This document shows, in pieces, positions 32,045 to 40,599 of a stretch of 64,000 nucleotides of DNA. Positions within the stretch are counted from its first letter, which is position 1. Each line of letters starts with the position of its first letter. Source of the stretch: Verrucomicrobiota bacterium (GTDB lineage Bacteria; Verrucomicrobiota; Verrucomicrobiia; Opitutales; Opitutaceae); NCBI GenBank assembly GCA_023428905.1, contig JAEYWP010000025.1:3302-67301 (forward strand), read 5' to 3'. The notes under the pieces are model-generated. The model made no database searches. It was not told where the DNA came from and saw only the letters and a list, made by a program, of their open reading frames with translations. The translations under genes were made by a program, and so were the position numbers.

Positions 32045-33379
32045 ATGCGTGTTCTGATCGTAGATGATGAGCCGAGTATCCGGAAGACGACCGGTCTTGC
32101 GGTGGAAACCATGGGTCACGAGGTGGTCTCGGTCCCGAATGGCGCCAAGGCGCTGAAAACCTTGGAGGAGGGCCCCTGTGACGTCTGCTTTCTCGACGTG
32201 AACCTCGGCAACGAGGACGGCCTGGTCGTCCTCGAGAAGTTGCTCAAGGCGCAGTCGACGCTGGTGGTGGTGATGTTCACCGCCTACGCGAGCATCAGTG
32301 TCGCGGTGGAGGCGATGCGGCGCGGCGCGTTCGACTTCATTCCCAAGCCCTTCACCCCGGATCAAATCCGGCAGGTGCTGGACAAGGTGGGCAAAACCCG
32401 CCGCCTGGAGCAGAAAGTCCAGCAGCTCGAGAGCCAGCTGAACGAGCACTCCCCCGACGTCGACTTGTCGTCAGACGAGCCCGGCATGGTGAAGACGCTC
32501 CAGATCGCATTCAAGGCGGCGGAGACTCCCGCGACCGTCCTGATCCTCGGGCCCAGCGGTACCGGCAAGAGCGTATTGGCGCGAGAAATACACAAGCGCT
32601 CCCCGCAGAAGGAGGCGACGTTCGTGACGGTCAACTGCCCGAGCCTGTCGAAGGAGCTGCTCGAAAGTGAGCTCTTCGGGCACGTCAAAGGTTCCTTCAC
32701 CGGCGCGGTGGGCGACACCTTCGGCAAGGTGGCGGCGGCCGACGGCGGCACCCTTTTCCTGGATGAGATCGGCGAGATGCCGCTGGAAATCCAGCCCAAG
32801 CTGCTCCGGCTGCTGCAGGAGCGTGAATACGAGCGGGTGGGTGAGGCGCGGATCCGCAAGGCCAACGTCCGGGTGATCGCCGCCACCAACCGCAACCTCG
32901 CCGAGGAGGTGAAGGCGGGCCGTTTCCGCGAGGACCTGTTTTACCGCCTCAACGTCATCAATCTCACCCTGCCGGGGCTGAAGGACCGCCCCGCCGATCT
33001 CATGCGCATGGCGGAGAACTACCGGCTGTTCTTCGCCGGGCGTATTGGGAAAAAGATTACCGGTTTCGCCGCTCCGGTGAAGGATGCGTTTGTCCGTTAC
33101 AGCTGGCCCGGCAACCTCCGCGAATTGCGAAACGTGATCGAACGCGCCGTCATTCTCTCCGCCGGAGAAATGATCGAGCTGGAGGACCTGCCCGACGAGT
33201 TTGCCCCCACCGGGGACTCGAGCGTCGCGGTGGGAGCCCGGGTCACGATCGACCAGCTGGAGGCAGAGCACATTCGCCGGATCCTCGCCACCGCGAAGAA
33301 CCTCGACGAGGCGGCGCGCATCCTGGGCATCGATCCCGCCACGCTCTACCGCAAACGTCAGAAGCTGGGACTGCTCTAG
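32045..33379 (+). CDS. NtrC-family sigma-54-dependent response regulator (AlgB-like)
   Basis: A 444-aa regulator. The receiver domain at 1-120 has phospho-acceptor D51 (CFLDVNLG) and the conserved Lys in FDFIPKPF. The AAA+ domain at about 145-385 has Walker A GPSGTGKS (169-176), a GSFTGA loop (216-221, one change from GAFTGA, still compatible with sigma-54 contact) and Walker B LFLDEIGEM. A Fis-type helix-turn-helix is at about 400-442 (NLDEAARILGIDPATLYRKR). The kinase gene follows 21 bases later. The pair resembles AlgB/KinB of Pseudomonas. Confidence 0.93.
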   Translation: MRVLIVDDEPSIRKTTGLAVETMGHEVVSVPNGAKALKTLEEGPCDVCFLDVNLGNEDGLVVLEKLLKAQSTLVVVMFTAYASISVAVEAMRRGAFDFIPKPFTPDQIRQVLDKVGKTRRLEQKVQQLESQLNEHSPDVDLSSDEPGMVKTLQIAFKAAETPATVLILGPSGTGKSVLAREIHKRSPQKEATFVTVNCPSLSKELLESELFGHVKGSFTGAVGDTFGKVAAADGGTLFLDEIGEMPLEIQPKLLRLLQEREYERVGEARIRKANVRVIAATNRNLAEEVKAGRFREDLFYRLNVINLTLPGLKDRPADLMRMAENYRLFFAGRIGKKITGFAAPVKDAFVRYSWPGNLRELRNVIERAVILSAGEMIELEDLPDEFAPTGDSSVAVGARVTIDQLEAEHIRRILATAKNLDEAARILGIDPATLYRKRQKLGLL

Positions 33380-33400
33380 GCCCCGCGCCTGACCGGCACG

Positions 33401-35245
33401 ATGCTCCGCACCCGCCTTTACCTGGGCCTGCTCCCTCTTCTCGTCCTGTTCATGGCCGTGGGCATGGCGGCGATGTTGATCTGCCGGGAGCTTGCCCAGT
33501 CGGTCGAGACGCGGCTGGTCCAGACTTACCGGCTGATGATCGGCACCTACGAGATGCGCGACTCGGCCGGGAGGATGACGGAGGCGCTCCACCAGGCTCA
33601 GAACGGCCGGGTCTTCGAGGCAAAAAGTGGTTTCACCGAGTTTCGCAGCCGCTTCCAACGCGAGCTGATGGAGCAGTCCTTCGCGTCCGCTGGCACGCCC
33701 CGGGGCGCAGAGCTCGCCGCAGTGGCCGATGCTTTCGATCGCCTCTCTGCCTTCGGCAACGAGACCTTTGACCGGGGGAAAGGCGCGTCGCTCGCCACCT
33801 ACCAGCAGACGGAAGCGGCGTTCTTCCAAACGCTGAAATCGCTGGAGGAGCTCACCGCGCGCGATTACGCGAACATCAAAAACGAGCAGCGGCGCGTCAC
33901 CCGCATCGTCCATAGCAGCATCAATGTCCTGGCCGCGGCGCTGGTCGGGGGGATCCTGCTTTCGCTCTTCCTCTCCTACCGGCTTGCGCGCTCGCTCCTG
34001 CAGCCGATCCAGATGCTCACGGCATCGGCCGCGGCCCTCGGTGAGGGGCAGCTGGACCGCGATGTCCCCGTCAGTTCTCGGGACGAGATCGGCGAACTGG
34101 CGCGTGCCTTCAACACCATGGCTGCGAAGTTGCGGGCCTACCGCGAAGCAACCGCCGCCAAGGTGGTGCAGGCCCAGCGTACGATGGAGGCCACCCTCGC
34201 CTCGACGCCGGACCCCTTGTTCATCGTCGACCGCCAAGGCTCGGTGGTGGTGCGCAACCCCGCTGGAGAGGTGCTGGCGGAGCGGGCCCGCTTCTCGAGC
34301 GGCTTTCCGCCTGAGCTGGCGGAGCGGCTGAACGAGGTGTTGACCTCGGGAAACCACTTCCTGCCCACCGCCTATGACCAGGTGATCACGTTCGAAGTCG
34401 AGCGGACGGAACGCCACTTTCTCCCACGCATCCTTGCGATCGGCGACCAGCTCACGGGCTTCGGCGGCGCGGCGATGATCCTGCAGGATGTCACCAAGTT
34501 CCGCCTGCTCGACGATGCGAAGAGCAACCTCGTGGGCACCGTGAGCCACGAGCTGAAAACGCCGCTCACCAGCCTGCGCATGGCGATCTACCTGCTGCTC
34601 GAAAAAAACATTGGCGGGCTCACGCGCTCGCAGCAGGACCTCTTGGAAACCGCGCGTGATGACGCAGACCGCCTTATCCGGATTCTCAACGATATCCTCG
34701 ACCTGGCCCGGCTGGAAAGCGGCGTGGCCTCCCTGAACCTGCGGCCGGTCGGGGTCCGTGGCCTGCTCGACGACATGGTGCGGGAGATCCGCCCGATCGT
34801 GGAGGCAGCGGAGCAGCAGGTCGCAGTCGAGATCGCAGACGGGGTCGAGACGGTCTGCGTCGATCCGGACCGTATCCGCCACGTCTTCATCAACCTGCTG
34901 GCGAACGCCTCGAAATATTCCCCCTCCGAAAGCACGATCTCCCTGTATGCCCGGCCGGATACCGGAGGCTACACCCGTTTCGGCGTGCGGGACCGCGGCC
35001 CGGGCATCCCCGAGGAGAGTGTGCCCTACATCTTCGAAAAGTTCTACCGCGTGCCCGGCCAGAAGAAGAAGGGCGCGGGCCTGGGGCTGACCATTGCCCG
35101 CGAAATCGTGGTGGGCCACGGGGGGACGATCGCATGCACCAGCAAGGTGGGAGAGGGCAGCGATTTTTATTTCCTCATCCCGGGAGCGGAGGCGAGCCGC
35201 GCCGCAGAGGAGGAGCGTGCCCTTTCCACTTCCCTCCATGAATAA
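33401..35245 (+). CDS. Membrane sensor histidine kinase (KinB-like)
   Basis: A 614-aa kinase. A first transmembrane helix (about 8-28) and a second (about 175-195) flank a helical periplasmic sensor. HAMP follows at about 195-250, a PAS domain at about 265-370, HisKA with GTVSHELKTPLTSLRMA (phospho-acceptor H383), and HATPase_c with NLLANASKYSP, DRGPGIP and KKGAGLGLTIA. The HisKA sequence and the topology match KinB. It overlaps the next small gene by 8 bases. It should act on the NtrC-family regulator encoded upstream. Confidence 0.93.
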   Translation: MLRTRLYLGLLPLLVLFMAVGMAAMLICRELAQSVETRLVQTYRLMIGTYEMRDSAGRMTEALHQAQNGRVFEAKSGFTEFRSRFQRELMEQSFASAGTPRGAELAAVADAFDRLSAFGNETFDRGKGASLATYQQTEAAFFQTLKSLEELTARDYANIKNEQRRVTRIVHSSINVLAAALVGGILLSLFLSYRLARSLLQPIQMLTASAAALGEGQLDRDVPVSSRDEIGELARAFNTMAAKLRAYREATAAKVVQAQRTMEATLASTPDPLFIVDRQGSVVVRNPAGEVLAERARFSSGFPPELAERLNEVLTSGNHFLPTAYDQVITFEVERTERHFLPRILAIGDQLTGFGGAAMILQDVTKFRLLDDAKSNLVGTVSHELKTPLTSLRMAIYLLLEKNIGGLTRSQQDLLETARDDADRLIRILNDILDLARLESGVASLNLRPVGVRGLLDDMVREIRPIVEAAEQQVAVEIADGVETVCVDPDRIRHVFINLLANASKYSPSESTISLYARPDTGGYTRFGVRDRGPGIPEESVPYIFEKFYRVPGQKKKGAGLGLTIAREIVVGHGGTIACTSKVGEGSDFYFLIPGAEASRAAEEERALSTSLHE

Positions 35246-35459
35246 ACTGCTTTTCGCCCTGCTTCTCCTCACCGCCGGTGGCGTGCTCCTTTATCTCGGT
35301 TACGAACGGCGCGAGTCCCTCGCGGGGGCCGCCGAGTCGTTCGGGCACGACATTGCCTCCGCTTTCGATGGCGAACCGCGCGTGGCTGAGCACACCTGGT
35401 ATTTCGCCGGCGGCGGCGCGTTGGCCGTGGCCGGGGTGGTTATGCTGCTGCGGCGCTGA
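35238..35459 (+). CDS. DUF3185-like small membrane protein
   Basis: A 73-aa protein with two transmembrane helices (about 4-21 and 53-70), joined by a polar loop containing the YERRESLAG and SAFDGEP segments. The layout matches the DUF3185 family of small inner-membrane proteins. The ATG overlaps the 3' end of the kinase gene by 8 bases, so it belongs to the AlgB/KinB-like operon and may modulate the kinase; that is inference. Confidence 0.75.
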   Translation: MNKLLFALLLLTAGGVLLYLGYERRESLAGAAESFGHDIASAFDGEPRVAEHTWYFAGGGALAVAGVVMLLRR

Positions 35460-35464
35460 CGCGG

Positions 35465-38050
35465 TCAGCGCTTGCGCTGGATCTGCTGCGGCGCCGCCTC
35501 CATCTGTCCGCGCGTCACGCCGAGCTGATTGAGCAGCTTCAGCTCGCGCCAGAGGGCGTCTCCGGTGAGCTCTCCCCTTAGGAGCCGGGTATAGCGGTCC
35601 GCAGTGCGGCTCACCTCGTCCGGAGTCTCGTTCACGAATTCGACGCGGAAGGCCCGGGCCCCAAGTTCGAGAAAACGCCCGACGTATTCGGCGCCGGACT
35701 GCGCCCGGTTGTTGTAAACCGTGTTTCGACAGCCTGCGTCCGCCTTGAGCGGGAGCTCCGCCCCGACGCGGTCGCGGAGCCTGACATCATGGCTCTCGCA
35801 GGGACGCCCGCAGTCGCGGTAGTCGCGACCTTCGGAGAGGAAGGCGCAGAACACGCAGTGCTCCATGTGAAACATCGGCATGTGCTGGTGCACGGTGATG
35901 TCGAACCAGCCGCCCGGCGCGGCGGAGAGCAGCGCCTCGAGCTGCACGACGTTGAGATCGTACGATGCGGTGACACGTTCCAGTCCGTAGTGGCGGATAT
36001 AATACTCGGCGGTGAGCGGGTTCGCCACGTTGAGGGAGAAATCGCCGCGCCGCCGGTCGCCGGCAAAAAAAGCCAGGTGGTCGTGGTTGCGCACCAGATA
36101 ACCATCCGCTTCGCAGGAGCGCACCTGCTTGAGGATCCACTCCTCGCCCGGCTTGGTGATCCTGGGCGGGGCGACCCAGATGGTGCGACGCCGGGCTTGT
36201 TCCAGCGGCAGGCGATCCTGGTCGAGACGAAACGCCGCCACCGCGTCCCGGTACCGTTTCGGGTTCTCGAATTCGCAATAAAACGTGGCCACACCGGGGC
36301 AGGCGAGTGCGGCCTGCAGTTGGTCAGGGGTCCGCACGACCAGGATGAGTTCGGGCGCGGCCAGCGGCGGCTGCGCGGTGCTCGAGGGATCCGGGCGCGT
36401 GGTGGCCATTGCATTCAGCTGCCACCGCCGCGGCTGGGCGCGCTGCTCCTGCAGGAGGGCCACGGCGTCCCGCCGCAGGCGGTTCAGTTCGCTGAGCGGC
36501 AGCATCACCGCACCCTCCAGCAACGAGCGAACTACCCCGAGCCGGAACGGCGTCCCTCCGAGACGCCCCAGCTGCTCGCGGAGCCGCGCCTCCGTCAGGG
36601 GCTGGCTGTCTGCCGTCTCCAGCGGCACCTGCGACTGCACGCGCGCGAGGTGCCCTTCCTCGTCCTGGAAGAGGGCGGTGAGGGGGCTGCCGGCGTGCCC
36701 ATGCACCTCGAGTGACACCGGGCGCTGGAAGCGGATCTTCTCGCCCTCGAAGGTTTGGCGCACGCGGCGGTCCAGCTCCGGATCGTTGGTTTTCCAAAGC
36801 CGCTGTCCCGGCCGTACGCGAGAGAGCTGCAGGTCATCGCGCCCAAAGCGGAGCAAAGTTTCCTCGCCCCGGGGTTGAAGGTCATAGACGCGGCCACCCT
36901 GTTCGCCCTTCTCCGGGGTGCCGGCGTCGAAGACGATGCCGTCGCCGCGCTTGAGAGGGGCGAGCAGGCGAACGGCAACGGCATCGCCCGCCACGGCGGA
37001 AACCGTGCCGAGGAAGACCCCGCGTTTTGTCCCAAACCGTCCGTGGGCCAGGGCCTGGTTGTCGATGCCGCGGAACCAGCCGGTGTAGAGTCCGCGCGAA
37101 AAGCTCATCTCCAGCTCGTACCGCTCCTCGGGTTGGGCCACCGGGGCGGAGGGTGGGGGTGTTACCCCCGCCGTTGTGGCCGCCGCCATCACCCGGTCCA
37201 GCGCCTGCCGGTAGACCCGCGTGATGCTGGCCACGTACTCCGGGCTCTTCAGCCGGCCCTCGATCTTCAGGGAGGCGACCCCCACGCGCACCAACTCGGG
37301 CAATACATCGATGCCGGCCAGATCCTGGGGGCTGAGCAGGTAACGGCGGTCGCCGAGTTCGATCCGGTTTCCGTCCGCCACCAGGTCATAGGGAAGACGG
37401 CAGGCCTGGGCGCACTCCCCGCGGTTGGCGGAGCGGCCCCCGAGCGACTCGCTGGTGAGGCATTGGCCGGAATAGGCGACGCAGAGGGCTCCGTGGACAA
37501 AGACCTCGAGGGGAAGCGGATTCCCGGACGCGTATTGGGCATCCTGGATACGCCCGATCTCCGCAATGGAGTTTTCGCGCGCGAGCACCACCAGTTGTGC
37601 TCCCAGCTCCCGGGCGAACGCCACGCCGGCCGCGCTCGTCACCGTCATCTGGGTGGAAACGTGGATGGGAAAATCGGGCGAGAGCCTCCGGATCAGCCGG
37701 CACATGCCGACGTCCTGGACGATGGCCGCATCCACGCCGGCCCGGATGATGGTTCGAAGGTACTCGCGGGCGTCGTCGACCTCGTTCGCAAACACCAGGG
37801 TGTTGAAGGTGACATAACCGCGGACGCCGCGTTGATGCAGGAAGCGCATCAGGGCGGGCAGGTCCGCCTGGGTGAAGTTGTGTGCCCGCATGCGGGCGTT
37901 GAACCGCTCCAGCCCAAAATAGATGGCGTCGGCGCCGTTCTCCACCGCCGCGCGGGCACATTCCCAATCTCCCGCCGGGGCCAGGAGTTCAGGCCGGCGG
38001 GCGGCGGAACCCGGGGAGGAGGGCGTGGGTGTGCTGGACGTTCCTGTCAT
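35465..38050 (-). CDS. Peptidase U32 family protein (YhbU/RlhA-type) with DUF3656-like part
   Basis: An 861-aa protein. The U32 domain at about 18-320 has RPELLAPAGDWECARAAVENGADAIYFGL at its start in pieces, the VHGALCVAYSGQCLTSE motif and the NRGECAQACRLPY cysteine cluster. The middle (about 350-560) fits a DUF3656 beta-domain, and the C-terminal third repeats a collagenase-like part with further Cys residues (HCVFCAF, DCGRPCE). Long U32 proteins include RlhA, a 23S rRNA hydroxylation enzyme. The Met at 38050 is preferred over 38140, which adds a Pro-rich non-conserved leader. It is transcribed alone. Confidence 0.9.
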   Translation of the reverse strand: MTGTSSTPTPSSPGSAARRPELLAPAGDWECARAAVENGADAIYFGLERFNARMRAHNFTQADLPALMRFLHQRGVRGYVTFNTLVFANEVDDAREYLRTIIRAGVDAAIVQDVGMCRLIRRLSPDFPIHVSTQMTVTSAAGVAFARELGAQLVVLARENSIAEIGRIQDAQYASGNPLPLEVFVHGALCVAYSGQCLTSESLGGRSANRGECAQACRLPYDLVADGNRIELGDRRYLLSPQDLAGIDVLPELVRVGVASLKIEGRLKSPEYVASITRVYRQALDRVMAAATTAGVTPPPSAPVAQPEERYELEMSFSRGLYTGWFRGIDNQALAHGRFGTKRGVFLGTVSAVAGDAVAVRLLAPLKRGDGIVFDAGTPEKGEQGGRVYDLQPRGEETLLRFGRDDLQLSRVRPGQRLWKTNDPELDRRVRQTFEGEKIRFQRPVSLEVHGHAGSPLTALFQDEEGHLARVQSQVPLETADSQPLTEARLREQLGRLGGTPFRLGVVRSLLEGAVMLPLSELNRLRRDAVALLQEQRAQPRRWQLNAMATTRPDPSSTAQPPLAAPELILVVRTPDQLQAALACPGVATFYCEFENPKRYRDAVAAFRLDQDRLPLEQARRRTIWVAPPRITKPGEEWILKQVRSCEADGYLVRNHDHLAFFAGDRRRGDFSLNVANPLTAEYYIRHYGLERVTASYDLNVVQLEALLSAAPGGWFDITVHQHMPMFHMEHCVFCAFLSEGRDYRDCGRPCESHDVRLRDRVGAELPLKADAGCRNTVYNNRAQSGAEYVGRFLELGARAFRVEFVNETPDEVSRTADRYTRLLRGELTGDALWRELKLLNQLGVTRGQMEAAPQQIQRKR

Positions 38051-38140
38051 CGGGCTACCGCTATGTATTCCACTTGCGTCAGCAACTGGATTCCCCGGCG
38101 GCGAAGGGAACTTTGCGGGGGAGGGGCGTCTATTTTCCAC

Positions 38141-38617
38141 ATGATCTCCCGAAGCTGTTTCCGAGCGAGTGTAGTGAGTGCGGCGCTGGCGTTTGCCGGG
38201 CTGGTCCCGTGTAGTGGGGCGGCGGAGACGGCGCCCCTCAGCGCCTATGAGCGCGCGGTGCAGGAGTATGTCTCGGCGGCGGCGCAGGAGACCGCGCGGG
38301 CGCGGGCCCAGCTCGCCAAGCTCCAGCAGCCGGCGGGTGCCGCAGTGCCCGGGTCAAGCGATCTGGTGGCCGAGGTCGGCCGCGGACTGGAACGCTGCGA
38401 AGCCCTGGTGGCACAGCTGGAGAAAGCGGGCCCCTCACGCTTTGACCTGATCAAGAAGCAGTACGAAAGCGCGCGCGGCGAGCTGCTGGCCGCCCTGAGC
38501 CGCGCAGCGTCCACCCTGGCCCGCCAAACGGAGCAGGCGGGGGCGCCCGCCGCCCAAGCACCGTCGCAGGCCACGCCCCCCGTGCCGGGCGACCGCACGA
38601 CCGACACGACCCGCTAG
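38141..38617 (+). CDS. Secreted protein of unknown function
   Basis: A 158-aa protein with a signal peptide of about 27 residues (SVVSAALAFAGLVPCSGA, then AETAP). The Cys in the C-region might make it a lipoprotein, but the lipobox is not good. The mature part is Ala-rich helix (about 30-130, for example ETARARAQLAKLQQ) with a Pro/Thr-rich end. It is divergent from the U32 gene with 90 bases between starts and converges with the LysR gene. No family is recognised. Confidence 0.68.
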   Translation: MISRSCFRASVVSAALAFAGLVPCSGAAETAPLSAYERAVQEYVSAAAQETARARAQLAKLQQPAGAAVPGSSDLVAEVGRGLERCEALVAQLEKAGPSRFDLIKKQYESARGELLAALSRAASTLARQTEQAGAPAAQAPSQATPPVPGDRTTDTTR

Positions 38618-38623
38618 CGCTGC

Positions 38624-39529
38624 TTACCGCACCCAGGGAGTGCCTTCGCGGTACGACTGCACGACCTCCCGAAGGACCCGGAGGAAGGTTTCGGCACCCC
38701 GGCTCTGATAACGCTGGAGGTGCCGGATCACCGCTATTTCACGCACAGGGGCGCTCCCGCTCAGTTCCCGGTAGGCCAGTCCCTCGTCGGCGGATGATTT
38801 TGCAACCTTGGGCAGGATCGAAATACCGACACCCAGTGCGACGAGTGCTTTGACCGTCTTGATCTGGGTGCAGCGGTAACCAATCCGCGGCTCCAGATTG
38901 TGCTCACCGCAGAAGCGATGGATCTGAGAGGTCAGGCTGCTGGATGTGCCCAGCAGGATGAACACCTCATCGGCCAGGTCCGCCGCCACGACCACGTCCT
39001 TGGTCGCGAGACGATGGCTGCCGTGGACCACGAGAAGGAGTGGTTCGGTAAACAGAGGATCCACACTGAGTTGCGGGTCCTTGATCGGAAGGGAGACGAG
39101 GGCGAGGTCCAATTCTCCGTTGAGCACGCCTTGGGCGAGCGGCTGCCGGAAGTCCTCACGCAGCGCGATGGTGAGATTGGGCGACGTCTCCGCGCACCGC
39201 GCGATCACGCGCGGAATCAGATACGGCGCGACCGTTGGAATCGCGCCAACCGTGATTTGTCGGCCGAAGGTGGGATCATCGCGGATTTCGCGCGTGGCGT
39301 TTTCGACGCCCAACAGGATCCCGCGGGCTCGGTTGAGGAAGGCGAGGCCAGCCTCCGTGGGCACGGCACGCCGACCCAGACGGTGAAAAAGCTTATGTCC
39401 CACCTCCGCTTCCAAATTGATAATCTGTTGGCTGAGAGAGGGCTGACTCACCAGACACCGCTCCGCTGCGCGGGTGAAATTTCCCGTGTCGGCCACCGCC
39501 ACGGCGTAACGGAGCTGCTGTAATTCCAT
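38624..39529 (-). CDS. LysR-family regulator, OxyR-like but without the peroxidatic cysteine
   Basis: A 301-aa LysR regulator. The helix-turn-helix at 3-60 (MELQQLRYAVAVADTGNFTRAAE, SQPSLSQQIINLE) is very close to OxyR. In the effector domain the segment LGTSSSLTSQIHRFC (193-207) aligns with the redox segment of OxyR: the residue at the place of the peroxidatic Cys199 of Escherichia coli is Ser198, while the partner Cys208 is kept as C207. A further C220 lies nearby. Thiol-disulphide switching as in classical OxyR is therefore doubtful. An OxyR-type operator overlaps its own start codon. It is divergent from a 62-aa membrane protein. Confidence 0.88.
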   Translation of the reverse strand: MELQQLRYAVAVADTGNFTRAAERCLVSQPSLSQQIINLEAEVGHKLFHRLGRRAVPTEAGLAFLNRARGILLGVENATREIRDDPTFGRQITVGAIPTVAPYLIPRVIARCAETSPNLTIALREDFRQPLAQGVLNGELDLALVSLPIKDPQLSVDPLFTEPLLLVVHGSHRLATKDVVVAADLADEVFILLGTSSSLTSQIHRFCGEHNLEPRIGYRCTQIKTVKALVALGVGISILPKVAKSSADEGLAYRELSGSAPVREIAVIRHLQRYQSRGAETFLRVLREVVQSYREGTPWVR

Positions 39530-39564
39530 AGGACTTTCCTATGGGAGCGATAGGAAACAGATAC
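39528..39564. promoter_or_regulatory. OxyR-type operator
   Basis: Four tetramers occur at exact 11-base steps: ATAG (39528), CTAT (39539), ATAG (39550) and ATAC (39561). The first three match the OxyR consensus ATAG-N7-CTAT-N7-ATAG-N7-CTAT exactly; the fourth does not match CTAT. The first two form a perfect dyad CCATAGGA/TCCTATGG (39526-39544). The site covers the LysR start codon and abuts the -35 box of the divergent gene. Confidence 0.72.
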
Positions 39565-39593
39565 TTCAACTATTATTAAGGGTGACGTAATCT
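39565..39593 (+). promoter_or_regulatory. Sigma-70-type promoter of the small membrane-protein gene
   Basis: TTCAAC (39565-39570) and TAATCT (39588-39593) are 17 bases apart. The -35 box starts directly after the OxyR-type operator, the position expected for activation. The start codon is 56 bases after the -10 box. Confidence 0.6.
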
Positions 39594-39648
39594 AGGGGTG
39601 TTCGAACGGTTCAGCCGTACGGACCTAACCTAAATCAGAATACAAAAC

Positions 39649-39837
39649 ATGAATACCAAGCGCATCACCTTCGCCCTCATTGCAGTCGCCGTTGCGGCCA
39701 TCGCCGTAGCCGTCGCCAATGTCCGCCCTGTGGTGGGCGCCGACAGCGTGATCGGCTACGGAGCCGTGATCGCGATGCTCGCTCTCGCGGCGCTCGATTA
39801 CCGCTTCGCCGCGCGACGGGTCTTTGGCGGGCGCTGA
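39649..39837 (+). CDS. 62-aa membrane protein next to the OxyR-like regulator
   Basis: A 62-aa protein with two hydrophobic helices (about 5-25 and 33-51), a short loop and a basic C-terminus (ARRVFGGR). It has its own promoter and is followed by a strong terminator, so it is a complete transcription unit. The divergent OxyR-type operator suggests control by the neighbouring LysR regulator. No family is recognised. Its size and topology fit a stress-induced small inner-membrane protein. Confidence 0.7.
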   Translation: MNTKRITFALIAVAVAAIAVAVANVRPVVGADSVIGYGAVIAMLALAALDYRFAARRVFGGR

Positions 39838-39868
39838 GCCCCCAACGGCGAGAGGTCGATAAACAGTC

Positions 39869-39900
39869 AGGCCCCGGAATGCTTCCGGGGCCTTTGATTT
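39869..39900 (+). terminator. Intrinsic terminator
   Basis: A perfect 11-bp stem AGGCCCCGGAA (39869-39879) with TTCCGGGGCCT (39883-39893) and a 3-base loop is followed by TTGATTTT. It ends the small membrane-protein transcript. Confidence 0.82.
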
Positions 39901-39942
39901 TGGCTCCTGCGCTTCGCGGCGCAGGCTCTGCCAGCACTCGGA

Positions 39943-40485
39943 CTAGACCGTGGCGGGCGCGGCGGGAGGGGCGAGCGGAGGCCGCTTGACGAAAATGGCG
40001 GCGATGAGGGAGACGATGGTGCCAAAGATGGAGAGGAACAGGATCGAGAAGATAAACTGCACGGCGGGATGCATAAACATCCCGGTCATCTTCATCGCTT
40101 GGTCGATCTGGTCACTGCTCAGGCCCTGTTTCTCCATCGCCTGAACCTGCAACTCCTTGGTCACGACCATGAAATCCGGATTGATCACGGTGATGTACAG
40201 CAGGTGGAAACTCGCCGCAAAAAGGCCGGCAAACAGCGCCACGAGGATGCCGGCGCCCAGAGCGCGGGCATAGGTGAAGGGCTGGTGGGCCGGGTATTCG
40301 GCGCGGCGTGCCCGCATTCCCATCACGATGCCGACGATCGGAATGGCGAATCCAAGCAACGATCCCACCCACTGCACCGATTGCATCTTGGCGGGGTCCG
40401 AATGATAGCCGGAAAAAAACAATCCAAGCGTGAGCAGGGCACTCGCGATTGCCGTGTAGGCTCCGTAGGTGAGGGGCGTTTTCAT
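39943..40485 (-). CDS. DUF4199-family membrane protein
   Basis: A 180-aa protein with four transmembrane helices (about 8-26, 38-56, 75-98, 138-165). A Gln/Met-rich amphipathic loop between helices 3 and 4 (KELQVQAMEKQGLSSDQIDQAMK) is typical of DUF4199. A Pro-rich tail follows. It is the last gene of a minus-strand group that runs from the mutarotase gene at 43400. The function of the family is unknown. Confidence 0.85.
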   Translation of the reverse strand: MKTPLTYGAYTAIASALLTLGLFFSGYHSDPAKMQSVQWVGSLLGFAIPIVGIVMGMRARRAEYPAHQPFTYARALGAGILVALFAGLFAASFHLLYITVINPDFMVVTKELQVQAMEKQGLSSDQIDQAMKMTGMFMHPAVQFIFSILFLSIFGTIVSLIAAIFVKRPPLAPPAAPATV

Positions 40486-40599
40486 CGCAGGGCACCCTGA
40501 GCACGCTGCATCGGCTGTGCAAGACGATGCGGACGAACGGGAAGAACACGTGACAAACGGAGTCGGCGAGCCGGTTGGCCCACGAGCACCGGTGTGGCC

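Noticed and set aside
32471..35272. A 933-codon open frame on the minus strand
   Set aside because: It lies opposite the well-supported AlgB/KinB-like genes; long antisense frames are expected in GC-rich DNA. Its translation shows no recognisable domain.
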